A stretch of 64,000 bases of DNA from Arthrobacter sp. SX1312 (GCF_002929295.1 NZ_PJIM01000001.1:1-64000); one strand, 5' to 3'; shown: positions 18,687 through 28,011, counted from the stretch's first letter. Notes: generated by a model from the sequence alone, not told the origin. Numbers and translations: made by a program.

Positions 18687-20335
18687 ACGCCGACCCGGTC
18701 GTCGGGAGCGGACGCGACGGGCAGCCGGACGGCGAACCGCGCCCCGCCGTCGTCCGTGTCCGTGACCTCGATGGCTCCCGCGAAGCGCCGGACCGCCTGG
18801 CGGACGAGGGCCAGACCGATGCCGCGTCCCGCCGGGGTCCCGCCCTCGGCCGCATGCGGCGGTTTGGTGCTGTACCCGAAGTCGAAGATCCTCGCCTTCT
18901 CGGAGTCCGGCAGGCCGTTGCCGTTGTCCTCCACGACGATCTCCAGGACCGGCGCGTCGCCGTCGACCGCGCGCCGCACCGTGAGGCGGACGCGGGGTTC
19001 CTCGGACCGCGCGGCCTCGTCGAAGGCGTTGTCGAGGAGGTTCCCGAGGATGGTCACGAGGTCCACGGGATCGAGCAAGCCGGCCTGTGCGGCGGGGTCG
19101 ATGTCCGAGGTGAGCTCGATCCCGCGCTCGTTGGCCTGGGCGGCCTTGCCGACCAGGAGGGCCGCGACGAACGGCTCGTCGACGGCCTGCACCACTTCGT
19201 CCGTGAGCCGCTGCGACTGCTGCAGGTCCCGGGTGGCGAAGTCCACGGCCTCGGCGTCCCTGCCGAGTTCCACCAGCGAGACGATGGTGTGCAGTCGGTT
19301 CGCGTGCTCGTGCGTCTGCGAGCGCAGCGCGTCCGTGAGGGTCCGCATGGTCTCGACCTGCCCGGTCAGGGCCTCGATCTCGGTGTGGTCGCGCAGGGTC
19401 GTGACGGTACCCAGGGCCCCCGGGGCCTGGGAGGCGCGGCCCGGGGGAGTGGGCGGGACGGCGGGCTCCTGGTTGACCACCAGGACGCGGGAGTCGGTGA
19501 GGTGCACCTCGTCCAGGGCACGCCGGCCCGAGGCGAGCAGCTCGCGCAGCGACGGCGGCACGGCCAGGCGCGACGCCGGGACGGGCTCCTGCGACCCGTC
19601 GAGTCCGAGGAGCCGGGCTGCCTGGTCGTTGTAGAGCACCAGGCGCCCCGCCGCGTCGGTCAGGAGCAGCCCTTCCCTCACGGAATGCAGCACCGAGTCG
19701 TAGAACACGAACGTGCGGGAGAGCTCGGCCGGTCCCATGCCCAGCGTGACGTCGCGGAGGCGCCGGCTGAGCAGGAACGAGCCGAGGGCTCCCAGCGCCA
19801 GCGCGCCCAGGGCGATGCAGGCGACGAGCGGGAGCTGCGCGTTCCGCGCGATGGCGGCCCGGTCCACGGTGATGCCCGAGGCGACCATGGCTCGCACCGT
19901 GCCGCCGTCGTCCACGACGGGCACGATCGCACGGATGGACGGGCCGAGGGTCCCGACGTAGGTCTCGGAGTGCGTGGTCCCGGCCAGGGCCTCGGCCACG
20001 GACCCCAGGTAGGGCCTGCCGATCTCCTCGGGGTTGCGGTGAGTGAACCGCGTCCGGTCGGTCGCCATGATCGTGACGAAGTCCACGCCCAGGCGGTCCA
20101 TCACCTCCACTGCGTACGGCTGCAGCGTCACCGTGGGATCCGGGCCCCGGACGGCGTCCAGGACGGCGGGTTCGAGGGCGATGGACGTGGAGACCGCGAT
20201 CATCCGCTCGGCTGCGGCATCGTTCACGCCCCGGGCCGCGTCGAGATAGAGGATCACCGACAGGGACGCCGACAGGACCACGATGAAGACGAGCTGGGCC
20301 AGGAAGAACTGGCGGGCGAGGCTCCATCGACTCAC
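18683..20335 (-). CDS. CitA/DcuS-type sensor histidine kinase
   Basis: 550 aa. Order: a transmembrane helix near residues 10-32 (LAQLVFIVVLSASLSVI), a periplasmic PAS-like sensor domain with RTRFTHRNPEEIGRPYLG, a second transmembrane helix near 175-200, a cytoplasmic PAS domain, then the kinase core. The phospho-His lies in the QTHEHANRLHTI segment, typical of the DcuS/CitA class. The ATPase has NLLDNAFDEA and DNGNGLPDSEKARIFDFGYS. GTG at 20335 follows an AAGGAG box; the longer upstream frame is not membrane-like and is rejected. Likely ligand: succinate, fumarate, malate or citrate. Confidence 0.9.
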   Translation of the reverse strand: MSRWSLARQFFLAQLVFIVVLSASLSVILYLDAARGVNDAAAERMIAVSTSIALEPAVLDAVRGPDPTVTLQPYAVEVMDRLGVDFVTIMATDRTRFTHRNPEEIGRPYLGSVAEALAGTTHSETYVGTLGPSIRAIVPVVDDGGTVRAMVASGITVDRAAIARNAQLPLVACIALGALALGALGSFLLSRRLRDVTLGMGPAELSRTFVFYDSVLHSVREGLLLTDAAGRLVLYNDQAARLLGLDGSQEPVPASRLAVPPSLRELLASGRRALDEVHLTDSRVLVVNQEPAVPPTPPGRASQAPGALGTVTTLRDHTEIEALTGQVETMRTLTDALRSQTHEHANRLHTIVSLVELGRDAEAVDFATRDLQQSQRLTDEVVQAVDEPFVAALLVGKAAQANERGIELTSDIDPAAQAGLLDPVDLVTILGNLLDNAFDEAARSEEPRVRLTVRRAVDGDAPVLEIVVEDNGNGLPDSEKARIFDFGYSTKPPHAAEGGTPAGRGIGLALVRQAVRRFAGAIEVTDTDDGGARFAVRLPVASAPDDRVGV

Positions 20336-20417
20336 GCGGCTCCGCGCTCCTTCCGAATGATGCCGGCACCGCCGGGTGGGCCCACGTCCCGCAGGCGTGA
20401 CCAGTATGAACGCAATC

Positions 20418-20431
20418 GTGATCCGGGTCAC
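20418..20431 (+). promoter_or_regulatory. CRP/GlxR-like palindrome upstream of dctA
   Basis: GTGA-TCCGGG-TCAC, the GTGA-N6-TCAC core bound by CRP-family regulators. It lies 120 bp before the dctA start in the dctS-dctA divergent region. Flanking bases are C and T, so the wider TGTGA/TCACA consensus is not complete. Catabolite control of dctA by CRP proteins is known in other bacteria; here it is inference. Confidence 0.45.
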
Positions 20432-20550
20432 TCGCGCAGGCACGATGGGGAGGAACGACTCAACACTACGCTTCCTGGCCAGACCCCCGCGGACGAAGAA
20501 CGACCTTCCCCGCCGGCGCCGCCGGGCGGCCGACACCAAGGGAGAACAGC

Positions 20551-21963
20551 ATGGCCATGGCGCCAGCGCGGTCCGACAGCGGACCAGCACAACCCCGCAA
20601 GCGGGTGGACAAGACCCACTTCCTGTACATCGCCGTCATCGCGGCCGTGATCCTCGGCGCGGTCCTCGGACTCGTCGCCCCGGAATTCGCGAAGGCCCTC
20701 AAGCCCCTCGGCACCGGATTCATCAACCTCATCAAGATGATGATCGCCCCGATCATCTTCTGCACCATCGTGCTCGGGGTCGGCTCGATCGCCAAGGCCG
20801 CGACCGTCGGCAAGGTGGGCGGACTGGCGCTCGGCTACTTCATGCTCATGTCGACCTTCGCGCTCGCGATCGGGCTCGTCGTCGGCAACCTCATCCAGCC
20901 CGGTGAGGGCCTGGACATCTCGTCCTCGACCTACGCGGTGCCCGAGTCCGCCGAGGGCGGCGAGGGCGGGACGGTCGGCTTCCTGCTCGGCATCATCCCC
21001 ACGACCCTGCTGTCCGCGCTGACCGGCCCCAGCATCCTGCAGACGCTGTTCGTCGCCCTGCTCGTCGGCTTCGCCCTGCAGAAGATGGGGTCGGCCGGGA
21101 AGCCGATCCTCCGAGGCATCGGCCACATCCAGGCGCTGGTCTTCCGCATCCTCGTCATGATCATGTGGCTGGCGCCGATCGGTGCGTTCGGCGCCATCGC
21201 CGCCGTCGTGGGCGAGACCGGGGTGCAGGCGATCATCAGCATGGCCACCCTCATGGTCGCGTTCTACGTCACCTGCATCCTCTTCATCGTCATCGTCCTG
21301 GGTGGCCTGCTGCGGCTCGTCACCGGCGTCAGCATCTTCAAGCTGATGAAGTACCTCGGCCGCGAGTACCTGCTGATCTTCAGCACCTCCTCCTCCGAGG
21401 CGGCCCTGCCCCGCCTGATCGCGAAGATGGAGCACCTCGGCGTCTCCAAGCCCGTCGTCGGCGTCACCGTACCCACCGGGTACTCCTTCAACCTCGACGG
21501 CACCGCCATCTACCTCACGATGGCCTCCCTGTTCGTCGCCGAAGCCATGGGCACGCCGCTCGCCCTCGGCGAGCAGATCTCGCTGCTCGTCTTCATGATC
21601 ATCGCCTCCAAGGGCGCGGCGGGCGTCACCGGCGCCGGCCTGGCCACCCTCGCGGGCGGCCTGCAGTCGCACCGTCCCGACCTGGTGGACGGCGTCGGCC
21701 TCATCGTCGGTATCGACCGCTTCATGTCCGAGGCCCGCGCACTGACCAACTTCACCGGCAACGCCGTCGCGACCGTCCTCATCGGCACCTGGACCAGGGA
21801 GATCGACCGCGCCCGCGTCGACGAGGTCCTCGAGGGCCGCGAGCCCTTCGACGAGGCGACCATGAGCACCGACCACCGCTTCGACGACGCCGACGACGAC
21901 GGCATCGAAGAGGCCTCGGCCGTCAGGACCGGCGCCGCGGTCAGCGCACCGACCGCGCGCTGA
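20551..21963 (+). CDS. dctA: C4-dicarboxylate:cation symporter DctA
   Basis: 470 aa, DAACS (glutamate/dicarboxylate) family, integral membrane protein. It imports succinate, fumarate and malate. Signature segments are STSSSEAALPRL, PTGYSFNLDGTAIYL and the cation-binding TNFTGNAVAT near residues 397-406. About eight membrane helices and two re-entrant loops are expected for the family. GGGAG before the ATG supports the start; a second ATG two codons later is possible. Divergent from a DctS/DctR-like pair, which probably activates it, and closed by a long hairpin terminator. The C-terminal tail is acidic. Confidence 0.94.
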   Translation: MAMAPARSDSGPAQPRKRVDKTHFLYIAVIAAVILGAVLGLVAPEFAKALKPLGTGFINLIKMMIAPIIFCTIVLGVGSIAKAATVGKVGGLALGYFMLMSTFALAIGLVVGNLIQPGEGLDISSSTYAVPESAEGGEGGTVGFLLGIIPTTLLSALTGPSILQTLFVALLVGFALQKMGSAGKPILRGIGHIQALVFRILVMIMWLAPIGAFGAIAAVVGETGVQAIISMATLMVAFYVTCILFIVIVLGGLLRLVTGVSIFKLMKYLGREYLLIFSTSSSEAALPRLIAKMEHLGVSKPVVGVTVPTGYSFNLDGTAIYLTMASLFVAEAMGTPLALGEQISLLVFMIIASKGAAGVTGAGLATLAGGLQSHRPDLVDGVGLIVGIDRFMSEARALTNFTGNAVATVLIGTWTREIDRARVDEVLEGREPFDEATMSTDHRFDDADDDGIEEASAVRTGAAVSAPTAR

Positions 21964-22013
21964 CCGAGGAACGGCGGGAGCCACCCGCCGCGCAGTAACA
22001 GCACGAGAAGGAC

Positions 22014-22053
22014 CGACGGCGACGCACCGGGTACCCCCGGTGCGTCGCCGTCG
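22014..22053 (+). terminator. dctA terminator
   Basis: A perfect 18-bp stem, CGACGGCGACGCACCGGG with its exact complement, and a TACC loop. It is followed by TCGTT. It lies 51 nt after the dctA stop. The stem is unusually long and stable and separates dctA from parA. Confidence 0.85.
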
Positions 22054-22240
22054 TCGTTCCGGGAGGGAACCCGTCCCCGCGGGAAGCTTCGACCTCAGGT
22101 TGAGGATCAAGGCTCGTCACCCCCGGACGTCGATCTTCACGGCGGCCGCCCTCGGCGTTGTACCGTTGACCTAGAGAAACGCGGCCCCGAGCGATCACGG
22201 GCCGGCCTGCACCGACATCGATGGAAGCGTGGAGACATAC

Positions 22241-23128
22241 GTGAGTAGCGACCAGGGTTCAGCGACCCTGCCCAGCGCAGCGGACACGGACCTGGGGCCC
22301 ACCGGCCGTCCAGTGACGGAGTTCCCGGAACCGAGGGTCCTGGATTCGCACGGCCCTGCGAGGGTCATCGCGATGGTGAACCAGAAGGGCGGGGTCGGCA
22401 AGACGACGTCCACCATCAACCTCGGCGCCGCGCTGGCCGAAGCGGGCCGCAAGGTCCTGCTGGTCGACTTCGATCCGCAGGGGGCGCTCTCCGCCGGCCT
22501 GGGCACCAACCCGCACGAGCTCGACGTCACCGTCTACAACGTCCTCATGGACCGCAAGGTCTCCATCCAGGACGCCATCCAGCACACCGCGATCGAGAAC
22601 ATCGACCTGCTGCCCGCCAACATCGACCTCTCCGCCGCCGAGGTGCAGCTCGTCAACGAGGTGGCACGCGAGCAGGTCCTCGACCGCGCGCTGCGCAAGG
22701 TCTCGGACGACTACGACGTCATCCTGATCGACTGCCAGCCCTCGCTGGGGCTCCTCACCGTGAACGCGCTCACCGCGGCACACGGCGTCATCATCCCGCT
22801 GATCTGCGAGTTCTTCGCGCTGCGCGCCGTCGCACTGCTGGTCGAGACCATCGAGAAGGTGCAGGACCGCCTGAACCCGCGCCTGCAGATCGACGGCGTG
22901 CTCGCCACCATGTACGACGCCCGCACGCTCCACAGCCGCGAGGTCATCGCGCGCCTCGTCGAGGCGTTCGGCGACAAGGTCTTCGAGACCGTCATCAAGC
23001 GCACCATCAAGTTCGCCGACGCGACCGTGGCGGCGGAGCCCATCACGTCCTACGCGGCCAACCACTCCGGCGCGGACGCCTACCGCAGCCTCGCCAAGGA
23101 GCTCATCAGCAGGGGCGGAGCACCCTAG
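22241..23128 (+). CDS. ParA-family ATPase of the scp locus
   Basis: 295 aa. The deviant Walker A motif NQKGGVGKTTSTINLG, the DFDPQGALS A' motif and the IDCQPSLGLLT segment identify a ParA/Soj-type ATPase. About 45 N-terminal residues precede the fold. No parB is adjacent. Its place directly upstream of scpA-scpB matches Rv1708, so a role in chromosome organisation is likely, distinct from the ParA next to oriC. GTG 22241 with GGAG 6 nt before it is chosen; GTG 22229 is an alternative. Confidence 0.9.
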   Translation: MSSDQGSATLPSAADTDLGPTGRPVTEFPEPRVLDSHGPARVIAMVNQKGGVGKTTSTINLGAALAEAGRKVLLVDFDPQGALSAGLGTNPHELDVTVYNVLMDRKVSIQDAIQHTAIENIDLLPANIDLSAAEVQLVNEVAREQVLDRALRKVSDDYDVILIDCQPSLGLLTVNALTAAHGVIIPLICEFFALRAVALLVETIEKVQDRLNPRLQIDGVLATMYDARTLHSREVIARLVEAFGDKVFETVIKRTIKFADATVAAEPITSYAANHSGADAYRSLAKELISRGGAP

Positions 23129-23160
23129 TGCAGGTCCCCACCGGATCCTTCCGGTCCCGC

Positions 23161-23166
23161 TAGGGT
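23161..23166 (+). promoter_or_regulatory. Candidate -10 box of scpA
   Basis: TAGGGT, fitting the TAnnnT pattern, ends 7 nt before GTG 23174. If used, the scpA transcript would start at or next to that GTG and be leaderless. No clear -35 box is visible. Confidence 0.35.
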
Positions 23167-24022
23167 GGTGCGCGTGGCGGCCGCCCCGGCGGTCGAGAAG
23201 CCGGCGGAGGCCGGAGCCCGCCAGGTCTTCGAGGTGCAGCTGACCAACTTCAGCGGGCCCTTCGACCTGCTGCTGAATCTCATCTCCCGGCGTGAGCTCG
23301 ATATCACCGAGATCGCCCTGGCCCAGGTCACGGACGAGTTCATCGCCCACATCCGCCGCATCCAGGCCGCCGAGGGGGAGTGGAAGCTCGACGAGGCGAG
23401 CGAGTTCCTGGTGGTCGCGGCGACCCTCCTGGACCTGAAGGCGGCACGCCTGCTGCCGGCCGGCGCCGTCGAGGACGCGGAGGACGTCGCGCTCCTGGAG
23501 GCGCGGGACCTGCTGTTCGCCCGGCTCCTGCAGTACCGGGCCTTCAAGGAGATGGCCCGGCACCTCGCGGCCCGCCTCGAGGAGGAGGACGCCCGCCACC
23601 CGCGTGACGTGCCGCTCGAGCCGCACTTCACCCGCCTCCTCCCGGAACTCCTCTGGCGGCACTCCCCCGAGGAGTTCGCAGCCATCGCCGCAAAGGTGCT
23701 CGCGCCGCGCGAGGAACAGCCCGCCGCGGTGGGCATCGGGCATCTGCATGCGCCGACGGTCAGCGTGGGCGAACAGGCCCTGCTCCTGCAGGAACTCCTG
23801 CAGGGCCGGGGAGCGCTGTCCTTCCGCCACCTCACCGAGGACGCGGCGTCCCGGCTGGTGCTCGTGGCGAGATTCCTCGCCCTGCTCGACCTGTTCCGGG
23901 ACGGCGCCGTCTCCTTCGAGCAGGCGGCCCCCCTGTCCGAGCTCGTCGTGCGGTGGACCGCCGAGGACGAGCGGTGGACGGCCGAGGCGGACGAGGACGA
24001 CGACGAGAGGGGTGCGGTATGA
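23165..24022 (+). CDS. scpA: Segregation and condensation protein A
   Basis: 285 aa. It is the kleisin subunit of the SMC-ScpAB condensin. The N-terminus FEVQLTNFSGPFDLLLNLI is the family hallmark and binds SMC. The Leu-rich middle and the C-terminal winged helix (LSFRHLTEDAASRLVLVARFLALLDL) are present. Three GTG codons (23165, 23168, 23174) can start it; the last fits a leaderless start 7 nt after TAGGGT. The stop overlaps scpB as ATGA. Confidence 0.93.
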   Translation: MVRVAAAPAVEKPAEAGARQVFEVQLTNFSGPFDLLLNLISRRELDITEIALAQVTDEFIAHIRRIQAAEGEWKLDEASEFLVVAATLLDLKAARLLPAGAVEDAEDVALLEARDLLFARLLQYRAFKEMARHLAARLEEEDARHPRDVPLEPHFTRLLPELLWRHSPEEFAAIAAKVLAPREEQPAAVGIGHLHAPTVSVGEQALLLQELLQGRGALSFRHLTEDAASRLVLVARFLALLDLFRDGAVSFEQAAPLSELVVRWTAEDERWTAEADEDDDERGAV

Positions 24023-24654
24023 GCGAGGAAGCCGCTCCCGACGGGCTGGAGCTTCCCGTCGAGGAACTGCCCGGCGGGCTGCGGGCGGCGGTGGAAGCGA
24101 TCCTCATGGTCGCGGACCGGCCCGTCACCGACGAGCAGGTCGCGGCGGCCCTCGACCGGCCGGCCGGGCAGGTGAACGCGGTGCTGGTGGACCTGCAGCG
24201 GGAGTATGACGGCTATACTGGGTCAGGCTCCCAGGGCGCCGAACACTCCGTGCCGCGTGGTTTCGAACTCAGGAACATCGCCGGCGGGTGGCGCATCTTC
24301 TCGCGGAAGCACTTCGCGTCCGTCGTTGCAGACTTCGTGCTCGACGGCCAATCAGCCAGGTTGTCGCAGGCGGCGCTCGAGACCCTGGCGGTCATCGCGT
24401 ACCGCCAGCCCGTGTCCCGTGCCCGGGTTTCCGCGATCCGGGGCGTCAATGTCGATTCCGTGGTCCGCACGCTGCTGCAGCGCGGGCTGGTTGTCGAGCT
24501 CGAGACCGATCCCGAGACCGGTGCCGTCCTTTATGGGACCACTGCCCTGTTTCTGGAAAGATTGGGGCTGGGCAGCGTCGACGGACTGCCCCGGATCGCT
24601 CCCCATCTGCCGGGCCTCGAGAGCCTTGGGGAGTATGACGAAACGACGTACTGA
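24019..24654 (+). CDS. scpB: Segregation and condensation protein B
   Basis: 211 aa. The second non-SMC subunit of condensin, built of two winged helices. The key segment LSQAALETLAVIAYRQPVSR and the following IRGVNVDSVVRTLLQRGLV are diagnostic. ATG 24019 overlaps scpA by 4 nt, so the pair is made together. The end, LPGLESLGEYDETTY, is short and acidic. Next gene rluB follows after 27 nt, an order shared widely in Gram-positives. Confidence 0.94.
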   Translation: MSEEAAPDGLELPVEELPGGLRAAVEAILMVADRPVTDEQVAAALDRPAGQVNAVLVDLQREYDGYTGSGSQGAEHSVPRGFELRNIAGGWRIFSRKHFASVVADFVLDGQSARLSQAALETLAVIAYRQPVSRARVSAIRGVNVDSVVRTLLQRGLVVELETDPETGAVLYGTTALFLERLGLGSVDGLPRIAPHLPGLESLGEYDETTY

Positions 24655-24681
24655 GCACGACCGACGAGAAGGACTTTCTAC

Positions 24682-26040
24682 ATGACACAGCAGCCAGGAT
24701 CCGGTTCCGGACGCAATACGCCGCGCCGCGGCGGGTCGACCGGGCGCCCATCCGACGCTGCCCGCGCCAGGAAGTCCGCCCCCCGTACCGGGTCGGCGCA
24801 GGGCGGCGGACGCTCCGGTGAGGGCCGTCCCTTCCAGGAGCGTTCCGACCGGGGCGGACGTCCGGGTGAGGGCCGCCCCTCCAGGGACGACACCCGCTCC
24901 TCCGGAGGCCGCCCCTCCAGGGACGACACCCGCTCCTCCGGAGGCCGCCCCTCCAGGGACGACACCCGCTCCTCCGGAGGCCGCCCCTCCGGCGCGGGCG
25001 ACCGCCGCGAATCGAATGATCGTCGCGAATCCGCCGACGGACGCGCCCGGTCTGCCGCGGGCCGACCCTCCGCAGGCACGCCCTCGAGCCGCTTCGGGAC
25101 GAAGGCCGGAGGGCGTGCAGGCAGCAAGCCCGGCCGCCCCGGAGCCGCGACCGGCGGACGCCCGGGCGAGCCGAAGAGTGCTGCGCGCCAGAAGCCTGCC
25201 GGCGCCAAGCCCTTCGGGCGCGAGCGTTTCGGGCAGAACCTCGGACCGGTGCGCGCAGCCAGGCCCAAGCGCTCCGGCCGTCCCGCCGACGAGATCGACG
25301 TGCACAACCCGGAGGGCGTGCGCCTGCAGAAGGTCATGGCCCTCGCCGGCGTCGCCTCGCGCCGTGTCTGCGAGGAGATGATCCTCGACGGCCGCGTCGA
25401 GGTGGACGGCACCGTCGTCACCGAACTCGGGGTCCGTGTCGACGCCGCGCAGGTCGCCATCCACGTGGACGGCATCCGCCTGCAGCTCGACGAGAACCTC
25501 AAGTACTACGTCTTCAACAAGCCCCGCGGCGTCGTCTCCACCATGGAGGACCCCGAGGGCCGTCCGTGCATCAGCGACTTCCTGAAGAACAAGAACAAGA
25601 ACGAGCGGCTGTTCCACGTAGGCCGCCTGGACGCCGAGACCGAGGGCCTGCTCCTGCTCACGAACGACGGCGAACTCACCAACCGCCTCACCCACCCCTC
25701 CTACGAGGTCCCGAAGACCTACCTCGTGCAGGTCCGGGGCCCAATGGGTCAGGGCATCGGAGCGCAGATGAAGGCGGGCATCGAACTCGAGGACGGCGTC
25801 GCGAAGGTCGACTCCTTCAAGCTCGTCGACTCGACGCCCGGCCACATCCTCGTCGAGGTCGTCCTGCACTCGGGCCGCAACCGTGTGGTCCGCCGGCTCT
25901 TCGACGCGGTCGGCCACCCCGTGGAGCGACTCGTCCGCACCCAGCTCGGCCCCATCCGCGTGGGCGACCAGCGCCAGGGCAGCATCCGCGTCCTCGGACG
26001 CCAGGAGGTCGGGCACCTGCTGGCATCGGTGGGCCTCTAG
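24682..26040 (+). CDS. rluB: 23S rRNA pseudouridine synthase (RluB type)
   Basis: 452 aa. Residues 1 to about 205 are disordered and rich in Arg, Gly, Ser and Pro, including three exact GGRPSRDDTRSS repeats. An S4 RNA-binding domain follows (VRLQKVMALAGVASRR). The RsuA/RluB catalytic domain carries the nucleophile Asp317 in GRLDAETEGLLLLTN. The enzyme should convert U2605 (E. coli numbering) of 23S rRNA to pseudouridine. The basic N-terminal tail probably contacts RNA and varies between species. The gene sits downstream of scpAB, as Rv1711 does. Confidence 0.92.
   Translation: MTQQPGSGSGRNTPRRGGSTGRPSDAARARKSAPRTGSAQGGGRSGEGRPFQERSDRGGRPGEGRPSRDDTRSSGGRPSRDDTRSSGGRPSRDDTRSSGGRPSGAGDRRESNDRRESADGRARSAAGRPSAGTPSSRFGTKAGGRAGSKPGRPGAATGGRPGEPKSAARQKPAGAKPFGRERFGQNLGPVRAARPKRSGRPADEIDVHNPEGVRLQKVMALAGVASRRVCEEMILDGRVEVDGTVVTELGVRVDAAQVAIHVDGIRLQLDENLKYYVFNKPRGVVSTMEDPEGRPCISDFLKNKNKNERLFHVGRLDAETEGLLLLTNDGELTNRLTHPSYEVPKTYLVQVRGPMGQGIGAQMKAGIELEDGVAKVDSFKLVDSTPGHILVEVVLHSGRNRVVRRLFDAVGHPVERLVRTQLGPIRVGDQRQGSIRVLGRQEVGHLLASVGL
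24871..24978 (+). repeat. Three perfect 36-bp tandem repeats inside rluB
   Basis: Units at 24871-24906, 24907-24942 and 24943-24978 are identical at the DNA level. A partial fourth unit (GGCCGCCCCTCCGG) follows. Each encodes GGRPSRDDTRSS. Exact identity including third codon positions points to recent slippage expansion. Confidence 0.95.
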
Positions 26041-26043
26041 ACC

Positions 26044-27168
26044 ATGACCATCCGCACGGAGCAGGGCACGCACCTCGCCGGACCGGTCCTCGTCGTCGGG
26101 GCCGGCCTGCTGGGTGCCAGCATCGGGCTGGGCCTGCGCGCCCGCGGGCTCGACGTCGTCCTGTCCGACAGCTCGCCCTCCACCGAGGCCGTCGCCCGCG
26201 ACATCGGGGCCGGCCGGCTCCTCGCGGAGTCGCGGGCCGCGGGGGAGCGGCTGGCCCCGGAACTCGTCGTCGTCGCGACTCCTCCCGACGTCACCGCGCG
26301 GGTCGTGGCGGCCGCGCTCCGGGACTACCCCGACGCCGTCGTCCTGGACATCTGCAGCGTGAAGGAAGCGATCCTGCGCGAGCTCGAAGCGACGCCGGAC
26401 GCCGCAGCGCACCTCTCACGGTACGTGGGGACGCACCCGATGGCCGGCCGCGAGACGTCCGGGCCCGTCGCGGCCCGGGCGGAGCTGTTCACCGGTGCGC
26501 CCTGGGTGCTCTGCGGCGCCGAGAGTTCCGCCGAGGCCGTCCTGTGCGCCGAACGGCTCGCCGTCGACCTCGGGGCCGTACCGGCGAGGATGACCGTCGA
26601 GGAGCACGACCAGGCCGTGGCGCTCATCTCCCACCTCCCGCAGGTGGTGTCCTCGCTCGTGGCGAGCAGGCTTCAGGACTCGCCCGTCCGGGCGCTCTCG
26701 CTCGCGGGCAACGGATTGCGGGACGTGACGCGCATCGCGGCGAGCGACCCCCGCCTGTGGGTGCAGATCCTCTCCGCCAACGCCGGCCGTCTCGTCGAGA
26801 TCCTGTACGGCGTCCGTGAGGACCTGAACCGCCTGATCAGTACCCTCGAGGATCCGACGGGCGGCGGCTCACGCCTCGACATGGCCCAGCTGATGTCCGA
26901 GGGGAACGCGGGCCAGGCACGCGTGCCCGGGAAGCACGGCACGCCGCCGAACTCCTTCGCACGCCTGACGGTGCTCGTCGACGACGTGCCCGGGCAGATC
27001 GCGAAGCTCCTGACCGAGATCGGCCTCACCGGCATCAATGTCGAGGATTTCCGCCTCGAACACTCTCCCGGCCGTGAAGTGGGCCTCGCCGAACTCTCGG
27101 TGATCCCCGGCAAACGACTAGAACTGACGGAGTCCCTGACGCAGCGGGGCTGGAAGGTAGTGCAGTGA
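26044..27168 (+). CDS. tyrA: Prephenate dehydrogenase
   Basis: 374 aa. It oxidises prephenate to 4-hydroxyphenylpyruvate in tyrosine synthesis. The NAD-binding GAGLLGASIGLGLRARG lies near residues 19-35. The THPMAGRE segment and SHLPQVVSSLVA hold the catalytic His residues. A C-terminal ACT domain from about residue 295 (ARLTVLVDDVPGQIAKLL) suggests feedback inhibition by tyrosine. It starts 3 nt after rluB and its stop overlaps the cmk start by 1 nt. It lies between rluB and cmk, where mycobacteria have no tyrA. Confidence 0.92.
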   Translation: MTIRTEQGTHLAGPVLVVGAGLLGASIGLGLRARGLDVVLSDSSPSTEAVARDIGAGRLLAESRAAGERLAPELVVVATPPDVTARVVAAALRDYPDAVVLDICSVKEAILRELEATPDAAAHLSRYVGTHPMAGRETSGPVAARAELFTGAPWVLCGAESSAEAVLCAERLAVDLGAVPARMTVEEHDQAVALISHLPQVVSSLVASRLQDSPVRALSLAGNGLRDVTRIAASDPRLWVQILSANAGRLVEILYGVREDLNRLISTLEDPTGGGSRLDMAQLMSEGNAGQARVPGKHGTPPNSFARLTVLVDDVPGQIAKLLTEIGLTGINVEDFRLEHSPGREVGLAELSVIPGKRLELTESLTQRGWKVVQ

Positions 27169-27920
27169 TGCAGGTTTCAGCAGTCCAGGCGCCCATCGCG
27201 CCCGGGCCGGAGGGCGAGTCCGCGCCGTCCGGTCCGTATTCGGGTTTCCGGCTCGGGAAGTCCCTCGTCGTCGCGATCGACGGTCCCTCGGGCTCCGGCA
27301 AGTCGAGCGTCAGCCGGGAAGTGGCACGGCGGCTCCGCGCCGCGTACCTCGACACCGGGGCGATGTACCGTGCCGTCACGCTCCACTGCGTCGCGCAGGG
27401 GATCGACCTCGAGAACGGTGCCGCGGTCGAGGCGGCGGCGCGGGACATCGAGCTGTTCATCAGCACCAGCCCGGACCACGAGTCCGTGACCATCGCCGGT
27501 GACGACGTCACGGCCGCCATCCGGGAGCCCGAGGTCTCGTCGGCGGTGAGCGCCGTCGCGACGACCATGGGGGCCAGGGCCGAGCTCATCCGGCGCCAGC
27601 GCGCGCTGATCGCCGGTGCAGGCCACCGCATCGTCGCCGAGGGGCGGGACATCACCACCGTCGTCGCCCCCGACGCCGAGGTGCGCATCCTCCTCACCGC
27701 GAGCGAAGAGGCGCGTCTGCGTCGCCGTGGGGACCAGCTCGGCGGCACCCAGACCGACGCCCAGCTGAAGCGGCAGGTCACCGACCGGGACGCCCGGGAC
27801 TCGACCGTCGTCGACTTCCACCAGGCGGCGGACGGGGTCGTCACCCTCGACTCCTCGGACCTCGACTTCGAACAGACCGTGGACGCGGTCCTCGGCATCG
27901 TGCGCACGGTGGCGCACTGA
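27168..27920 (+). CDS. cmk: Cytidylate kinase
   Basis: 250 aa. It phosphorylates CMP and dCMP. The P-loop GPSGSGKSS is at residues 39-47, followed by [11 protein letters not shown] (NMP site) and [23 protein letters not shown]. About 30 unconserved residues precede the fold. ATG 27168 is chosen over the adjacent in-frame GTG 27165; it shares one base with the tyrA stop. Upstream of der, as in most bacteria. Confidence 0.94.
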   Translation: MQVSAVQAPIAPGPEGESAPSGPYSGFRLGKSLVVAIDGPSGSGKSSVSREVARRLRAAYLDTGAMYRAVTLHCVAQGIDLENGAAVEAAARDIELFISTSPDHESVTIAGDDVTAAIREPEVSSAVSAVATTMGARAELIRRQRALIAGAGHRIVAEGRDITTVVAPDAEVRILLTASEEARLRRRGDQLGGTQTDAQLKRQVTDRDARDSTVVDFHQAADGVVTLDSSDLDFEQTVDAVLGIVRTVAH

Positions 27921-28011
27921 CCGTCCCGCGACGGACCACCGCCAGACCTCGGGCGCGAGCCCACCAGGATTGCCGTCGGGAGACGGCGAACACCAACCGA
28001 AGGAATACCAG

